Shown: piece by piece, positions 52,771 to 62,153 of the stretch
Layout: every line of letters begins with the position of its first letter
Numbering within the stretch: the stretch's first letter is position 1
Assembly: GCA_052148435.1 (NCBI GenBank)
Contig: JBKQIF010000159.1
Coordinates: forward strand, 25,045-89,044
Reading direction: 5' to 3'
From: JBEKYD01 sp052148435
Lineage (GTDB): Bacteria > Acidobacteriota > Terriglobia > Bryobacterales > Bryobacteraceae
DNA length: 64,000 nucleotides
The notes under the pieces: generated by a model
Database searches by the model: none
Told to the model about the DNA's origin: nothing
The model's input: only the letters and a program-made list of their open reading frames with translations
Position numbers and translations under genes: made by a program

Positions 52771-53076
52771 ATGGCTGCGACGATCCCGACTGCGCCGGCG
52801 GCCCCGTCGGCTGGAAAAGCGGAGCGATTGGAAGCTCGTATTACGCCAGCGCAGAAGGAGATTCTCCAGCATGCGGCTGAGCTTGAGGGACGTAGCCTCA
52901 CCGACTTTGTCGTAAGCTCCGCCCAGGCAGCGGCCAGGCGAATTATTCATGAGCACGAGATTCTGCTTTTGAGTGCAAAAGACCGTGAGGTATTCGTCAA
53001 CGCTCTTTTGAACTCGCCGGCTCCGAATGATAAATTGCGCAGGGCTGCCCGTCGATATAAACAGAAGCACGGCTAA
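52771..53076 (+). CDS. DUF1778 (TacA-type) antitoxin
   Basis: 101 residues; ATG at 52771 with AGGGAGGAG seven bases upstream. An RHH segment RLEARITPAQKEILQHAAEL then EGRSLTDFVVSSAQAAARRI matches the DUF1778 family. The C-terminal part (LSAKDREVFVNALLNSPAPN) is the toxin-binding tail. It represses its operon and neutralises the GNAT toxin that follows 17 bases later. Confidence 0.9.
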   Translation: MAATIPTAPAAPSAGKAERLEARITPAQKEILQHAAELEGRSLTDFVVSSAQAAARRIIHEHEILLLSAKDREVFVNALLNSPAPNDKLRRAARRYKQKHG

Positions 53077-53093
53077 ACAGCTATCCTAAAGGA

Positions 53094-53612
53094 TTGGTCG
53101 ATAATATTTCTGAACGCTCCATCGAGACCTTCGATGTGAAGCGCCACGACCGCGAGTCCTTCGCTTGTGGTGTCGAATCACTCGATCAGTATTTTCGATC
53201 GCGAGCCAGACAGGACAGAGACAAATATGCCGCCGCAGTATTCGTCATGGCAGAAGGGCCTGGCGTTATCGGCTACTATACTCTGTCCTCTTACACGATC
53301 AATCCGGGCGAGCTGCCTGATGAACTGGCCTGCAAATTACCACGGTACCCGAATTTGCCCGCGACGCTCATTGGTCGTCTTGCTGTCGATCGCCGATACC
53401 AAAGGAAGGGCTTCGGTGAAGAACTCCTGCTGGACGCATTGAAACGCTGTTTCGCCACCACTTCCGAAGCCGGCTCGCTTGCCGTCGTTGTGGAGGCAGA
53501 GAATGCCAAGGCGATTCAGTTTTACCAGTCCTATGGATTCATCCAGTTCCCCGATCACGGAGACAAGCTCTTCCTGCCCATGCCGACGATTCGCGCCATG
53601 TTCGAAAAGTAG
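53094..53612 (+). CDS. GNAT-family toxin (TacT-type acetyltransferase)
   Basis: 172 residues. A TTG start at 53094 is the best available, but AAAGGA lies directly against it, so the true start is uncertain. The N-terminus FACGVESLDQYFRSRA is the TacT substrate-loop pattern. Acetyl-CoA loop RLAVDRRYQRKGFGEELL; late tyrosine in IQFYQSYGFI. TacT enzymes acetylate aminoacyl-tRNA and stop translation. Pairing with DUF1778 is the standard module, and it looks intact. Confidence 0.88.
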   Translation: MVDNISERSIETFDVKRHDRESFACGVESLDQYFRSRARQDRDKYAAAVFVMAEGPGVIGYYTLSSYTINPGELPDELACKLPRYPNLPATLIGRLAVDRRYQRKGFGEELLLDALKRCFATTSEAGSLAVVVEAENAKAIQFYQSYGFIQFPDHGDKLFLPMPTIRAMFEK

Positions 53613-53691
53613 CTGCACCCAAAAATAACAGTCTCGCCACAAAGACCTTGCAAATTCCACCTGATCGAAGTTGAGACAGAAGGGGTAATTC

Positions 53692-53708
53692 TGCACAAAA
53701 ATGCACAA
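53692..53708 (-). repeat. TTGTGCA 10-bp-period direct repeat
   Basis: TGCACAAAAATGCACAA on the plus strand, the reverse complement of TTGTGCATTTTTGTGCA. Confidence 0.6.
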
Positions 53709-53925
53709 ACAATAGACCCAGAAGCGGCCGGTGACAGACCTTCAAACTTTATAAGCGATTGATTCCACAATTCTTACATCCGAGCTTGTCGCCGCAACCC
53801 CATCTTTCTGTGCTATTCCTCAGAGTGGGAGCGAGCCTATGAAAAGCACCAGCGGAATTCGTGGGGCGGACCATCGGTCTGCGCGGGTCCCCTGGACCCG
53901 CCTTCGCCGGCCAGGGCCGTCAGGC

Positions 53926-53942
53926 TGCACAAAAATGCACAA
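53926..53942 (-). repeat. TTGTGCA 10-bp-period direct repeat
   Basis: TGCACAAAAATGCACAA on the plus strand, identical to the copy at 53692-53708. The flanking sequences differ, so the unit itself is what recurs. Confidence 0.6.
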
Positions 53943-54062
53943 CGCCGCCCAGCAAAATCGTCGGCGATGGCTTTGGTTCCCAGACCATCCGCACCGAACG
54001 AACCCAAGATGTCATTGAAAACAAAGGATCGGCCAAATCGCTTCCACCCGCTCGCCGCGACT

Positions 54063-54068
54063 TATAAT
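54063..54068 (+). promoter_or_regulatory. Candidate -10 box of the GH127 gene
   Basis: A perfect TATAAT 21 bases before the ATG at 54090, just ahead of the AAAGGG ribosome site. No convincing -35 at 16-18 bases. Confidence 0.35.
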
Positions 54069-54089
54069 GGCAGCCATGAAAGGGCAGCT

Positions 54090-56528
54090 ATGAAAGCGCT
54101 CGCGGTGCTGGTTGTGCTGGTCCCCCTTTGCCGGGCCCAGACCTCGCCCGATTATCCGGTGAAACCCGTCCCCTTCACCGCCGTCCACGTCACTGACGGC
54201 TTTTGGGCGCCGCGCATCGAAATCAACCGCACGGTCACTATTCCGGTTGCGTTTCAAAAGGAGGAGGAAACCGGCCGGGTGGAAAGCTTCGTCCGCGCGG
54301 CCGAGTCCCTCCGCGGCGAGCCGTTCGAAAATCACAAACCGCCGGGCTATCCCTTCGACGATTCCGATGTCTACAAGGTAATCGAGGGCGCTTCCTACGC
54401 GCTCAGCGTCCATCCGGACCCCAAGCTCGACGCCTATATCGACGAACTGATCCGCAAGATCGCCGCCGCCCAGGAGCCGGATGGTTACCTCTACACCGCG
54501 CGCACCATCAACCCGCTCGAACCGCACCCGTGGTCCGGCAAAGAGCGCTGGATCCTGGAAGGCGTCAACAGCCACGAACTCTACGACCTGGGCCATCTCT
54601 ACGAGGCTGCCGTGGCGCATTATCAGGCCACCGGCAAGCGGAGCCTGCTGGACGTGGCGCTCCGCAGCGCCGACATGCTCGACCGCACCTTCGGTCCCGG
54701 CAAGCGGGCGATCTGGCCGGGCCACCAGGTGGTCGAGATGGGCTTGGCGAAGCTCTACCGGGTCACCGGCGATGCACGCTACCTGAACCTGGCCAAGTTC
54801 ATGCTGGATTCGCGCGGGCCCGGCAACGACGAGCGCGGCGCCGGCAATGCCTACGTCGAAGCGCATCGCAAAGTAGTCGAACAAACCGAGGCCGTCACCG
54901 GTGGCCACGCCGTGCGCGCCACCTATATGTATTCGGGCATGGCCGACGTGGCCGCGCTTACCGGCGATGCGGCCTACGTCCACGCCCTCGATCAGATCTG
55001 GGACAACGTGGCCGGCCGCAAATTGCACCTCACCGGCGCCATCGGTGCGCGCGCCGAAGGCGAATCGTTCGGCGCCGATTACGAATTACCCAACATGAGC
55101 GCCTACAACGAAACCTGCGCCGCCGTTGGCAACGATTTCTGGAATCACCGCATGTTTCTGCTCCATGCCGACGCCAAATATATCGACGTGATGGAGCGAA
55201 CTCTTTACAACGGCCTGATCTCCGGCGTTTCCCTCGATGGCAAGACTTTCTTCTACCAGAACCCGCTGGAGGCCACCGGCTTTGCCGCCAAGGACGAGCG
55301 CAGCCCATGGTTCGGCGTGGCCTGCTGCCCAGGCAATATCACCCGTTTCATGGCCTCGGTGCCCGGCTACGTCTACGCCCAGCGCGACGACGCCATCTGG
55401 GTAAACCTGTACGTGGCCAGCACCGCCGATATCAAGCTCGACAATGGCCGCGCCGTCCGCCTGGTGCAGGAAACCCGCTACCCCTGGGAGGGCGCCGTCA
55501 AAATCACCGTCACTCCCGACCGGCCGGGGCCGCTTACAGTCCGCGTGCGCATTCCGGGTTGGGCGCGCAATCAGCCGGTGCCCACCGACCTGTACCGCTT
55601 CCTCGATCGCTCCGACGCCGCGCCGGCTCTGAAGGTGAATGGCAAGCCGGTCCGGGTGAACATCGCCGGCCTGGACACGGGCTATATCGCTATCGATCGC
55701 GTCTGGAATAAAGGCGATACCATCGAGCTGAACCTCCCCATGCCGGTTCGCCGCGTGGTGGCCAACGACAATGTGGCCGCCGATATCGGACGCGTCGCCA
55801 TCGAGCGCGGGCCCATCGTCTACGCCGCCGAATGGCCCGACAATCCCAACGGCAAAGTGCGAAATCTGATGCTGCCCAACTCGTCAACCCTGGCCGCCGA
55901 GTTCCGGCCCGGCCTGCTCCACGGCGTGGAGGTGGTGAAGGGCAAGGTGGTCGCCCTGGCTTACGACGCCCAAGGCGGCATCGTCAAGACCGAACAGGAA
56001 TTTACCGCCATTCCTTACTACGCATGGGCCAATCGCGGACGCGGCCAAATGATCGTGTGGCTCCCCAACGCGCAAGCCGTTGCCCATCCGCAGCCGTTCC
56101 CCACCGTCGTCACCACCGCGAAGGTGACGGTGTCGGGAAAGCCGCAGCAGCCGAACGTCGAAGCGATCCGGGATGGCGAGATCCCAACAGCATCCAACGA
56201 CCACAGCGGCTATTTCGACTGGTATCCCGCCCGCGGCAATCGGGAATCGGTGGAGTACAGCTTCGACAAGCCCGCCACCGTTTCCCAATCCGCGGTGTAC
56301 TGGTTCGACGATACCGGCCAGGGCAGTGTGCGCGTGCCGGCGTCCTGGCGGCTGTTCTACAAAGACGGCGGCGAATGGAAACCCGTGGAATCCTCCGGCG
56401 CCTACGGCGTGGCTACGGATAAATTCAACGCCGTGGCCTTCAGGCCCGTCGCCACCACCGGCCTGCGTCTGGAGCTGACCGCCCAAGGCGGCTTCTCCGT
56501 CGGCATCCAGAAGTGGACGGCGAAATAG
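54090..56528 (+). CDS. GH127/DUF1680 family (beta-L-arabinofuranosidase-like), secreted
   Basis: 812 residues; ATG at 54090 with AAAGGG five bases upstream and a signal peptide (ALAVLVVLVPLCRAQ). The (alpha/alpha)6 barrel contains YNETCAAVGNDFW and VACCPGNITR. By family knowledge Glu341, Cys343 and Cys413 would bind zinc and Cys412 be the thiolate nucleophile, all four present. C-terminal beta-sandwich domains end in a F5/8C-like module (SVEYSFDKPATVSQSAVYWF). It probably cuts arabinofuranose from plant cell-wall glycoproteins or pectin. Confidence 0.88.
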   Translation: MKALAVLVVLVPLCRAQTSPDYPVKPVPFTAVHVTDGFWAPRIEINRTVTIPVAFQKEEETGRVESFVRAAESLRGEPFENHKPPGYPFDDSDVYKVIEGASYALSVHPDPKLDAYIDELIRKIAAAQEPDGYLYTARTINPLEPHPWSGKERWILEGVNSHELYDLGHLYEAAVAHYQATGKRSLLDVALRSADMLDRTFGPGKRAIWPGHQVVEMGLAKLYRVTGDARYLNLAKFMLDSRGPGNDERGAGNAYVEAHRKVVEQTEAVTGGHAVRATYMYSGMADVAALTGDAAYVHALDQIWDNVAGRKLHLTGAIGARAEGESFGADYELPNMSAYNETCAAVGNDFWNHRMFLLHADAKYIDVMERTLYNGLISGVSLDGKTFFYQNPLEATGFAAKDERSPWFGVACCPGNITRFMASVPGYVYAQRDDAIWVNLYVASTADIKLDNGRAVRLVQETRYPWEGAVKITVTPDRPGPLTVRVRIPGWARNQPVPTDLYRFLDRSDAAPALKVNGKPVRVNIAGLDTGYIAIDRVWNKGDTIELNLPMPVRRVVANDNVAADIGRVAIERGPIVYAAEWPDNPNGKVRNLMLPNSSTLAAEFRPGLLHGVEVVKGKVVALAYDAQGGIVKTEQEFTAIPYYAWANRGRGQMIVWLPNAQAVAHPQPFPTVVTTAKVTVSGKPQQPNVEAIRDGEIPTASNDHSGYFDWYPARGNRESVEYSFDKPATVSQSAVYWFDDTGQGSVRVPASWRLFYKDGGEWKPVESSGAYGVATDKFNAVAFRPVATTGLRLELTAQGGFSVGIQKWTAK

Positions 56529-56673
56529 CCGCAAACGCTGAAGGGCATCCCGTGGTGCAGGCGACGCGTGCGCCTTAGGTTTTGAGAATTATAGTACATA
56601 TAGTAGTACTTACTTTTTTCCTATTTCCGCCTGGAAATGCCATAATGAAAAACCCAAAACGGGAAAAACGACT

Positions 56674-57591
56674 ATGAAACTCATCAAAATGGCATATCTT
56701 GTTCCCACCTTACTAGCCGCACCAGTATTTGCGCAGCCAAACAGCAATTACACCTATTTAGCCCTTGGCGACTCGATCCCCTTCGGCATGAACGCCACCC
56801 TCGTTCTACCGTATTCGACCGTAGCCCCGAAGCCGTCGGAGTTCATCGGATACCCGGAGGCCCTGGCGGCGGCGAATGGTCTCTTGCAATCGAACAAAGA
56901 GGTGAATGCCTCCTGCCCAGGGGAAACCAGCGCCAGTTTCCTCGACACGTCCGAACCGGACAATGGGTGCAACTTTCCGCATCTTCAGCCGCCAGCGCCG
57001 CAGGTACCCCCGTTCAAGACTACCTACGGCCTGCACACGAAGTATACCGAAGCGCAGATGGCCTTCGCGCTGACGCAGTTACAAACGAACAAACATATAA
57101 ACCTGGTTACATTGCAAATTGGCGCCAATGATATTTTGCTGGCGTTGCCGGCGCTGGAGGCGTGCGGCACCGACACCGCGTGCCAGACAAGTGTGCTGAC
57201 GCCCGTCTTGTCCGTCTATGCGGGGAACCTCGGGCAGATCTTGGCGGGCATTCGCCTTAACGGACAGTACGAGGGGACTCTAATCCTGGTGACGTACTAC
57301 TCGCCCCTCACTGCTCTCAACAGCGTCACCCAGGCGCTGAATACCACCATGACCCAGGTGGCTACGCAATTCGCCCTGGAGACGCATACCCCTTCCATAC
57401 TCATCGCGGACGGGTACGACGCGTTTCAGCTCGCTTCGGCACTCTCCAACCACGACGCGTGCCAGGCGGGGCTCCTCATCCGGTTGCCGGCCGGGCAATA
57501 CACGGCGACGCCGTGCGATATACATCCTTCGCCGATTGGACGAGATCTGCTGGCCGCCGTGGTGGAACTAGCCATTTGGACCCGGCATTAG
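56674..57591 (+). CDS. Secreted SGNH/GDSL hydrolase
   Basis: 305 residues with a signal peptide (MAYLVPTLLAAPVFAQ). Block I YLALGDSIPFG holds the catalytic Ser, block III LQIGANDILL the Asn, and CDIHPSPIGRDLL the Asp-His pair, so the catalytic set is complete. It is likely an esterase or lipase. Four cysteines (ASCPGE, DNGCNF, EACGTDTAC) may form disulfides. The gene and its 5' flank look noticeably more AT-rich than the neighbours, hinting at later acquisition. Confidence 0.8.
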   Translation: MKLIKMAYLVPTLLAAPVFAQPNSNYTYLALGDSIPFGMNATLVLPYSTVAPKPSEFIGYPEALAAANGLLQSNKEVNASCPGETSASFLDTSEPDNGCNFPHLQPPAPQVPPFKTTYGLHTKYTEAQMAFALTQLQTNKHINLVTLQIGANDILLALPALEACGTDTACQTSVLTPVLSVYAGNLGQILAGIRLNGQYEGTLILVTYYSPLTALNSVTQALNTTMTQVATQFALETHTPSILIADGYDAFQLASALSNHDACQAGLLIRLPAGQYTATPCDIHPSPIGRDLLAAVVELAIWTRH

Positions 57592-57595
57592 ACGC

Positions 57596-59356
57596 TTATT
57601 CCCTTCCGGCGTACAGCTCGGCGATTTCCTGCTCGAAATTCTGTATGACCTGCGTGCGGCGCACTTTCATGGTGGCGGTCAGCTCGCCGCTGTCGATCGA
57701 AAACTCGCGGTCCAGAATGCGGTACTTGCGGACCTGCTCGAAAGGCGCCAACTGCTTGTTCACGCGCGCTACGACCTTGCGCATTTCCGCCTGGACCGGT
57801 GGGGCCTGCGCCATCGGCCCTTGCCAATGGTCCATTCCTTTCAGGGTCTGGGCGGTGGCGGGGTTCAGGGTGACGAGCGCGACCACGTAGGGCAGGCGAT
57901 CGCCGATCAGCAAAACGTGGCTCACCAGCGGCTCCATATTGAACAGTCCTTCCACCCGCGCCGGATGCACCTTCTTGCCGGTGGAGGAGACGATCAGCTC
58001 CTTTTTCCGGCCGGTGATGTGCACGTAGCCGTCTTCGCCGATGAAGGCCAGGTCGCCCGTATGCAGCCATCCGTCGCGCAGCACTTCGGCGGTGGTGGCC
58101 GGATCGTTCCAGTAGCCGGAAAACAGGGTGGGACTGCGCGCCAGCAATTCGCTCTCTTCGGAGATGCGCAGCTCGACGGAGCCGCTGAGCGGTTTGCCGA
58201 TGCTTCCGGGTCTGCCTTTACCGAGCGGATTCATGGTCAGCACGCCGCCCTCGGTCAGCCCATAGCCCTCGATCAGCGGCATGCCGATGGCATCGTAAAA
58301 CTCGGCCAGCTCTTTGCTCAGAGGCGCCGCGCCGGAAGCCGCCAGTCGCAAGCGTCCGCCGAAACGCTGCCGGATTTTGCGGAACATGGCGCGATCGGCC
58401 AGCCGCAGCGGGATGCGCAGGCGCAAGGGAACCGGTTTGCCCGCGTTGCGGTAGCGGGCCGCCGCCAGGGCCAGGGCCAGCGCGCCGTAGAAGGCCTTGC
58501 GCAAGGCCGCGGGCCGCTTGCGAAGCTCCGTGCAGATGCTGGTATAGATGCGTTCCCACATGCGCGGCGGGGCCAACAAGACGGTCGGCCGCACGCTGCG
58601 GATTTCCTGCGGCAGCCGCAGCAGACTTTCGGAAAAATACACCGGCACGCCGCAGCGCAGCATCAGAAACTCCATCACCACGCGCTGCGCAATATGCGCC
58701 GAGGGAAGGAAAACGATGGTCTCATCCTCCGGCCCGAGCGGCAGCAAGGCCGGTCCCATATCGATGTTCGAGACGATGGAATCGTGCGTCACCAGCGCCA
58801 TCTTGGGCTCGCCCGTGGCGCCGCTGGTGAGGTACAGCACGGCCGGGTCTCGCGGGCTGGTCCGTTCCGTCAAACGCCGGCGCCATTCCGGATCGGCCGC
58901 CATGGCGTCGCGCCCCATGGCCCGCAATTCCGCCAGAGTCATGGCGCCCTCGGCTTTGCCGGTGAGCAGAATCCAGTGGCGCACCGGGGCCGCGCGCAGC
59001 GCCCGGAACACTTCCGGGTTTTCCACGAACGCGGCTACCGCGCCGGCGTTTTCCAGATTGCGCACGAGGTCGCGGGTGGGGTAGCTGGGATACAGCGCCG
59101 CCGCGATGGATCCGTTGGCGAGCGTACCCATATCGGCCAGGTAGAACTCCAGGCGGGTTTCCGAATCGAGCCCCACCACCTGGCCCTTGCCGATGCCGAG
59201 CGCGTTCAGCCCCGCAGCGATCTCCTCTGCCGCCCGCAGGTACTCATTCCACGTATAGGTCAGGTAGCCGGCGCCGTCCGGCTGATGCAGAGCGGGCAGG
59301 TCCCCATAGACCGCCGCTGTTTCCGAGAGAACCTGGTAGAGGGTGCGCGAAGCCAC
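57596..59356 (-). CDS. AMP-dependent long-chain fatty acid CoA ligase
   Basis: 586 residues of the ANL superfamily. ATP/AMP motif YLTSGATGEPKMALVTHD, A5 motif EGYGLTEGG, A7 GWLHTGDLAFIGEDGYV and the C-terminal hinge GRKKELIVSSTGKKVHP. The length and the VFLPSAHIAQRV segment are like FadD15/AAE long-chain synthetases. It activates fatty acids with CoA in the cytoplasm. Its last bases lie 4 bases from the convergent SGNH gene. Confidence 0.92.
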   Translation of the reverse strand: MASRTLYQVLSETAAVYGDLPALHQPDGAGYLTYTWNEYLRAAEEIAAGLNALGIGKGQVVGLDSETRLEFYLADMGTLANGSIAAALYPSYPTRDLVRNLENAGAVAAFVENPEVFRALRAAPVRHWILLTGKAEGAMTLAELRAMGRDAMAADPEWRRRLTERTSPRDPAVLYLTSGATGEPKMALVTHDSIVSNIDMGPALLPLGPEDETIVFLPSAHIAQRVVMEFLMLRCGVPVYFSESLLRLPQEIRSVRPTVLLAPPRMWERIYTSICTELRKRPAALRKAFYGALALALAAARYRNAGKPVPLRLRIPLRLADRAMFRKIRQRFGGRLRLAASGAAPLSKELAEFYDAIGMPLIEGYGLTEGGVLTMNPLGKGRPGSIGKPLSGSVELRISEESELLARSPTLFSGYWNDPATTAEVLRDGWLHTGDLAFIGEDGYVHITGRKKELIVSSTGKKVHPARVEGLFNMEPLVSHVLLIGDRLPYVVALVTLNPATAQTLKGMDHWQGPMAQAPPVQAEMRKVVARVNKQLAPFEQVRKYRILDREFSIDSGELTATMKVRRTQVIQNFEQEIAELYAGRE

Positions 59357-59462
59357 GATTGCAGATTAGCATGGCGGAAGCCGGTGGCCGGCCGCCGGAG
59401 CCGCCGGAGTTGCCCGGGGCCGGCGCGCTCTGGGCGTAGGCGAATTGCCTCCCACGCCAGGA

Positions 59463-60533
59463 TTAGGGGTGCAGGATCAGCTTCTGCACGCGCCAGTTGA
59501 GGAGCTCGGCGGCGTAGATTTCGTTTTCCGCGGGGCAAGCCAGCTCGTGAATCCAGCCGAACTGCTTCGGTTGGTGGCCGGTCTTGCCGAACATGCCGAG
59601 CACCTTGCCGTCGAGCGAGAGCTTGTAGATGCGGCCGGGATAGCCGTCGGTGCTGTACAGGTATTGCTTCGGACCGGGAGTGATACAGATCGCCCAGGGC
59701 GCGCCACTCTGCATGGCGCCGCCGGATCGGGCGGTCGGTTGGGCGCCCATCCAGGGGTGGGCATCCGGCGGTACGGGCACGTCGATGGCGATTTCGCGCT
59801 CAAAGACGCCATCGGAGTCGAACACCTGAATACGGCGATTGCCGCGATCGGCCACGTAGATATTGCCGTTGTTATCGGCGGCGATGCTGTGCGGGGTATC
59901 GAATTCGCCCGGCTGGGCGCCATGGTCGCCCCATTGCTTCACCCAGTCGCCATTTTTGTCGTACTTGGCCACGCGCGAATTGACGTAGCCGTCGCTGATG
60001 AAGATATCGCCACGAGCGTTCCAGGTGACATCGGTGGGCTGGCGGAACTGGCCATCGACGGCGGGGCGGGGAGGAGTGACGTGAGTCCACGGGACGGCGT
60101 TATCGTCGGAGGCTTCCTTTTTGCGGCCGAACACCATCGCCACGCGGCCTTCGGGGTTGAACTTGATAATCATATCCGAGCCTTTGTCGACGGCCCAGAT
60201 GTTGTCGTCCTTGTCCACGCGGACGGCATGGGCGTAGGACCAGGCGTAGAGATTCTTTCCGATCTCGCGCATGAACCGGCCGTCGGGGGCGAATTCCAGC
60301 AACTGGGCGGCGGCAGCTCCATAGGCGGGTCCGGTGGTGCCGCCGCGGGAGAAGACGAAGATGTGTTTTTTCGAATCGACCGCGACACCTGCGACTTCGC
60401 CCAGGTGAAGGTCGGGCGGCAATTTGAGGAAATTGGGAACGGACTCATAAGGGATTTCGGGTACCGGCGCGGCGGTCTGGCCGAAAGCGGCGGCGCTGAG
60501 ACAGGCGAATACGGCGAGTAAGTGGGGTTTCAA
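59463..60533 (-). CDS. Secreted NHL-repeat beta-propeller
   Basis: 356 residues. The TTG at 60533 is chosen as start because GGAGG lies six bases upstream and a signal peptide (KPHLLAVFACLSAAAFGQ) follows; an earlier in-frame ATG at 60632 lacks both. Six NHL-like blades include HAVRVDKDDNIWAVDKGSDM, PHSIAADNNGNIYVADRGNR and VQVFDSDGVF-type turns. The fold resembles peptidyl-alpha-hydroxyglycine lyase-type propellers, but activity is not established. Confidence 0.8.
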   Translation of the reverse strand: MKPHLLAVFACLSAAAFGQTAAPVPEIPYESVPNFLKLPPDLHLGEVAGVAVDSKKHIFVFSRGGTTGPAYGAAAAQLLEFAPDGRFMREIGKNLYAWSYAHAVRVDKDDNIWAVDKGSDMIIKFNPEGRVAMVFGRKKEASDDNAVPWTHVTPPRPAVDGQFRQPTDVTWNARGDIFISDGYVNSRVAKYDKNGDWVKQWGDHGAQPGEFDTPHSIAADNNGNIYVADRGNRRIQVFDSDGVFEREIAIDVPVPPDAHPWMGAQPTARSGGAMQSGAPWAICITPGPKQYLYSTDGYPGRIYKLSLDGKVLGMFGKTGHQPKQFGWIHELACPAENEIYAAELLNWRVQKLILHP

Positions 60534-60702
60534 GGAAAGCCTCCTCAGGTACGATAGCAGAGAGGAGGACGGGCGATCTTGAAGCTTTTGTGGGCCTGTC
60601 CGGAAAGGGTAGGTTTCGGGACCGCCTCCCACTTTCCGATAAGCCCGCCTACATGCCGGAACTCAGATGGCGACGACGGGAGGTTGGGATCAGAGCTAAC
60701 CT

Positions 60703-61824
60703 ATGGTCGTGAGGTTCGCCGTTTTCGACACGGGCTTGTTCGCGTTCACGCCGGCTGAATCGCGTGGCCCAGCGCGCGGTGTGACAAGGCGAGTTGCTAC
60801 CGCGGCACTTCTGTTGGTCTTGGCGACGCACGTCTCCGGAGCCAGCGGGCGTAAGCAGCTGTGGACGGTAGATGTTTCGAAGCTCATCGGCGAGGCTGTG
60901 AATGTGCAATCACCGGAGCCAATCTGGGGGCTTGCGTTCTCGCCCGATGAGACCCAACTCGCGATCGGCTTCGGCACTCATTGGACCGACGATCCTCGTA
61001 TCGGCAGCGGTCACGTAGTGGTAGTGCCAGTTGAACAGCCGGGAACGATTCTCCACCGGTTCGACGTCGGTGCGACTCCGGTGTTTCCGTTTCCTGGGAA
61101 ACTGGCCTGGGCGCCCTCTGGACGGCGCCTGGCTGTAAACACCACCATGGGCACAATCGTGTTCAGCCTCGATGGCACGCGGCTTTGCGGCTTCGCCGAC
61201 GAACTGCACTTTGCGGGATTTCTGAGCGGCGATCGAACCGCTACGTACGATGGGATCGGTCCCGACAGGGCCTTCGAAGTACACCATGCGGACTGCACCC
61301 CGGAGGATACATGGCAGACGCCCGATCGATTCGCATTCGCCCTAGCAACTTGCCCGCAGGCCGGCTTACTGGCGGCCGGCTGGTACTCGCTCTTGGATCA
61401 CCAATCGGGCGGCATCGACATCGTAACCTATCCAGGTCATAAGCTGATCCGACAGTGGGTCGGGCGCGTCGGCGGAATCGGGCACGACGTGGTCTTCGCG
61501 GATGCGTGCAGGTTGGTTTGCGCTGGCCAGCTACAGCGTGACCTTAGCGAAAACCATGCGGCCTGCTGGGACATCCAAACCGGTAACGCGGTACTCGACG
61601 AGCGCAAGGTTACCTTTGCGGCGCGGCCCTCTTTCGACGGCGTCAGTGAGGATTGGGTCGCCTCAACTGTATACAAGGTGTCGTGCCACTTCCGCTTAGC
61701 CTTCGAGATGATGGGATCGCCCCATAAACAGGTCGCCGAACTCTTCGCGTTCGCGATCTCGGCGAAACATAGGTTCATGGCGGAAGGTGGTTCCGGCCGG
61801 GTCCAGGTTTACGGTTTTCGGTAA
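60703..61824 (+). CDS. Secreted WD40-like propeller protein, unknown function
   Basis: 373 residues; the N-terminal 28 residues before RRVATAALLLVLATHVSG may be leader extension, with the true start uncertain. Blade-like segments IWGLAFSPDETQLAIGFG and KLAWAPSGRRLAVNTTMG recur. Four to six cysteines may pair. No catalytic motif was recognised. It is divergent from the NHL gene, with a short spacer and no clear promoter. Confidence 0.6.
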   Translation: MVVRFAVFDTGLFAFTPAESRGPARGVTRRVATAALLLVLATHVSGASGRKQLWTVDVSKLIGEAVNVQSPEPIWGLAFSPDETQLAIGFGTHWTDDPRIGSGHVVVVPVEQPGTILHRFDVGATPVFPFPGKLAWAPSGRRLAVNTTMGTIVFSLDGTRLCGFADELHFAGFLSGDRTATYDGIGPDRAFEVHHADCTPEDTWQTPDRFAFALATCPQAGLLAAGWYSLLDHQSGGIDIVTYPGHKLIRQWVGRVGGIGHDVVFADACRLVCAGQLQRDLSENHAACWDIQTGNAVLDERKVTFAARPSFDGVSEDWVASTVYKVSCHFRLAFEMMGSPHKQVAELFAFAISAKHRFMAEGGSGRVQVYGFR

Positions 61825-62097
61825 GCTATCACCAGCTACTCGCATGGGGGCGAGTGGAGAGGCTAACCAATTCCATTGGCGTCGATACGGCGTTTCGCCC
61901 TGGCCAGCCTCTGAAAGGTGGGTTAGTGGCCGACAACGGCTGTATCGGAAAGTGAGCGAGCGTGGCCCATTCCTCTCCCCTGCCGTTGTCTCGCAAGGGG
62001 TAAGTTTCGAGACGAGGCCGAACACCCGTAAAAGTGGGGCTCCGCCCGAAAAAACCGGCCGCGCCCGGCGCGCTCTGCGGCGGGCGGCGCTTGACAG
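61825..62097. other. Intergenic region before higBA, no gene seen
   Basis: About 270 bases with only weak hairpins and no open frame worth calling. It ends in TTGACA at 62091-62096, just ahead of the operator. Confidence 0.5.
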
Positions 62098-62119
62098 ATG
62101 TTGTCAAATATGACAACAT
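62098..62119. promoter_or_regulatory. higBA operator: Palindromic operator of the higBA module
   Basis: Perfect 9-bp arms ATGTTGTCA and TGACAACAT around a 4-base centre AATA. It overlaps the likely promoter (TTGACA at 62091, or TTGTCA at 62101 with TATGGG at 62124). It lies 35 bases upstream of higB, where HigA-type antitoxins bind for autorepression. Confidence 0.65.
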
Positions 62120-62153
62120 TGCTATGGGAGCGTACTAGAGACGGCGGGAAGCG

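Larger units (their letters stand above)
53613..54062. other. Intergenic region with two TTGTGCA-type elements
   Basis: About 450 bases without a gene. It holds two copies of the 17-mer found at 36825-37227, here in reverse orientation: TGCACAAAAATGCACAA at about 53692-53708 and again at 53926-53942. Confidence 0.5.

Noticed and set aside
52558..53070. 170-codon minus-strand frame opposite the DUF1778 antitoxin
   Set aside because: Shadow frame; the plus strand has a ribosome site, promoter and recognised family.
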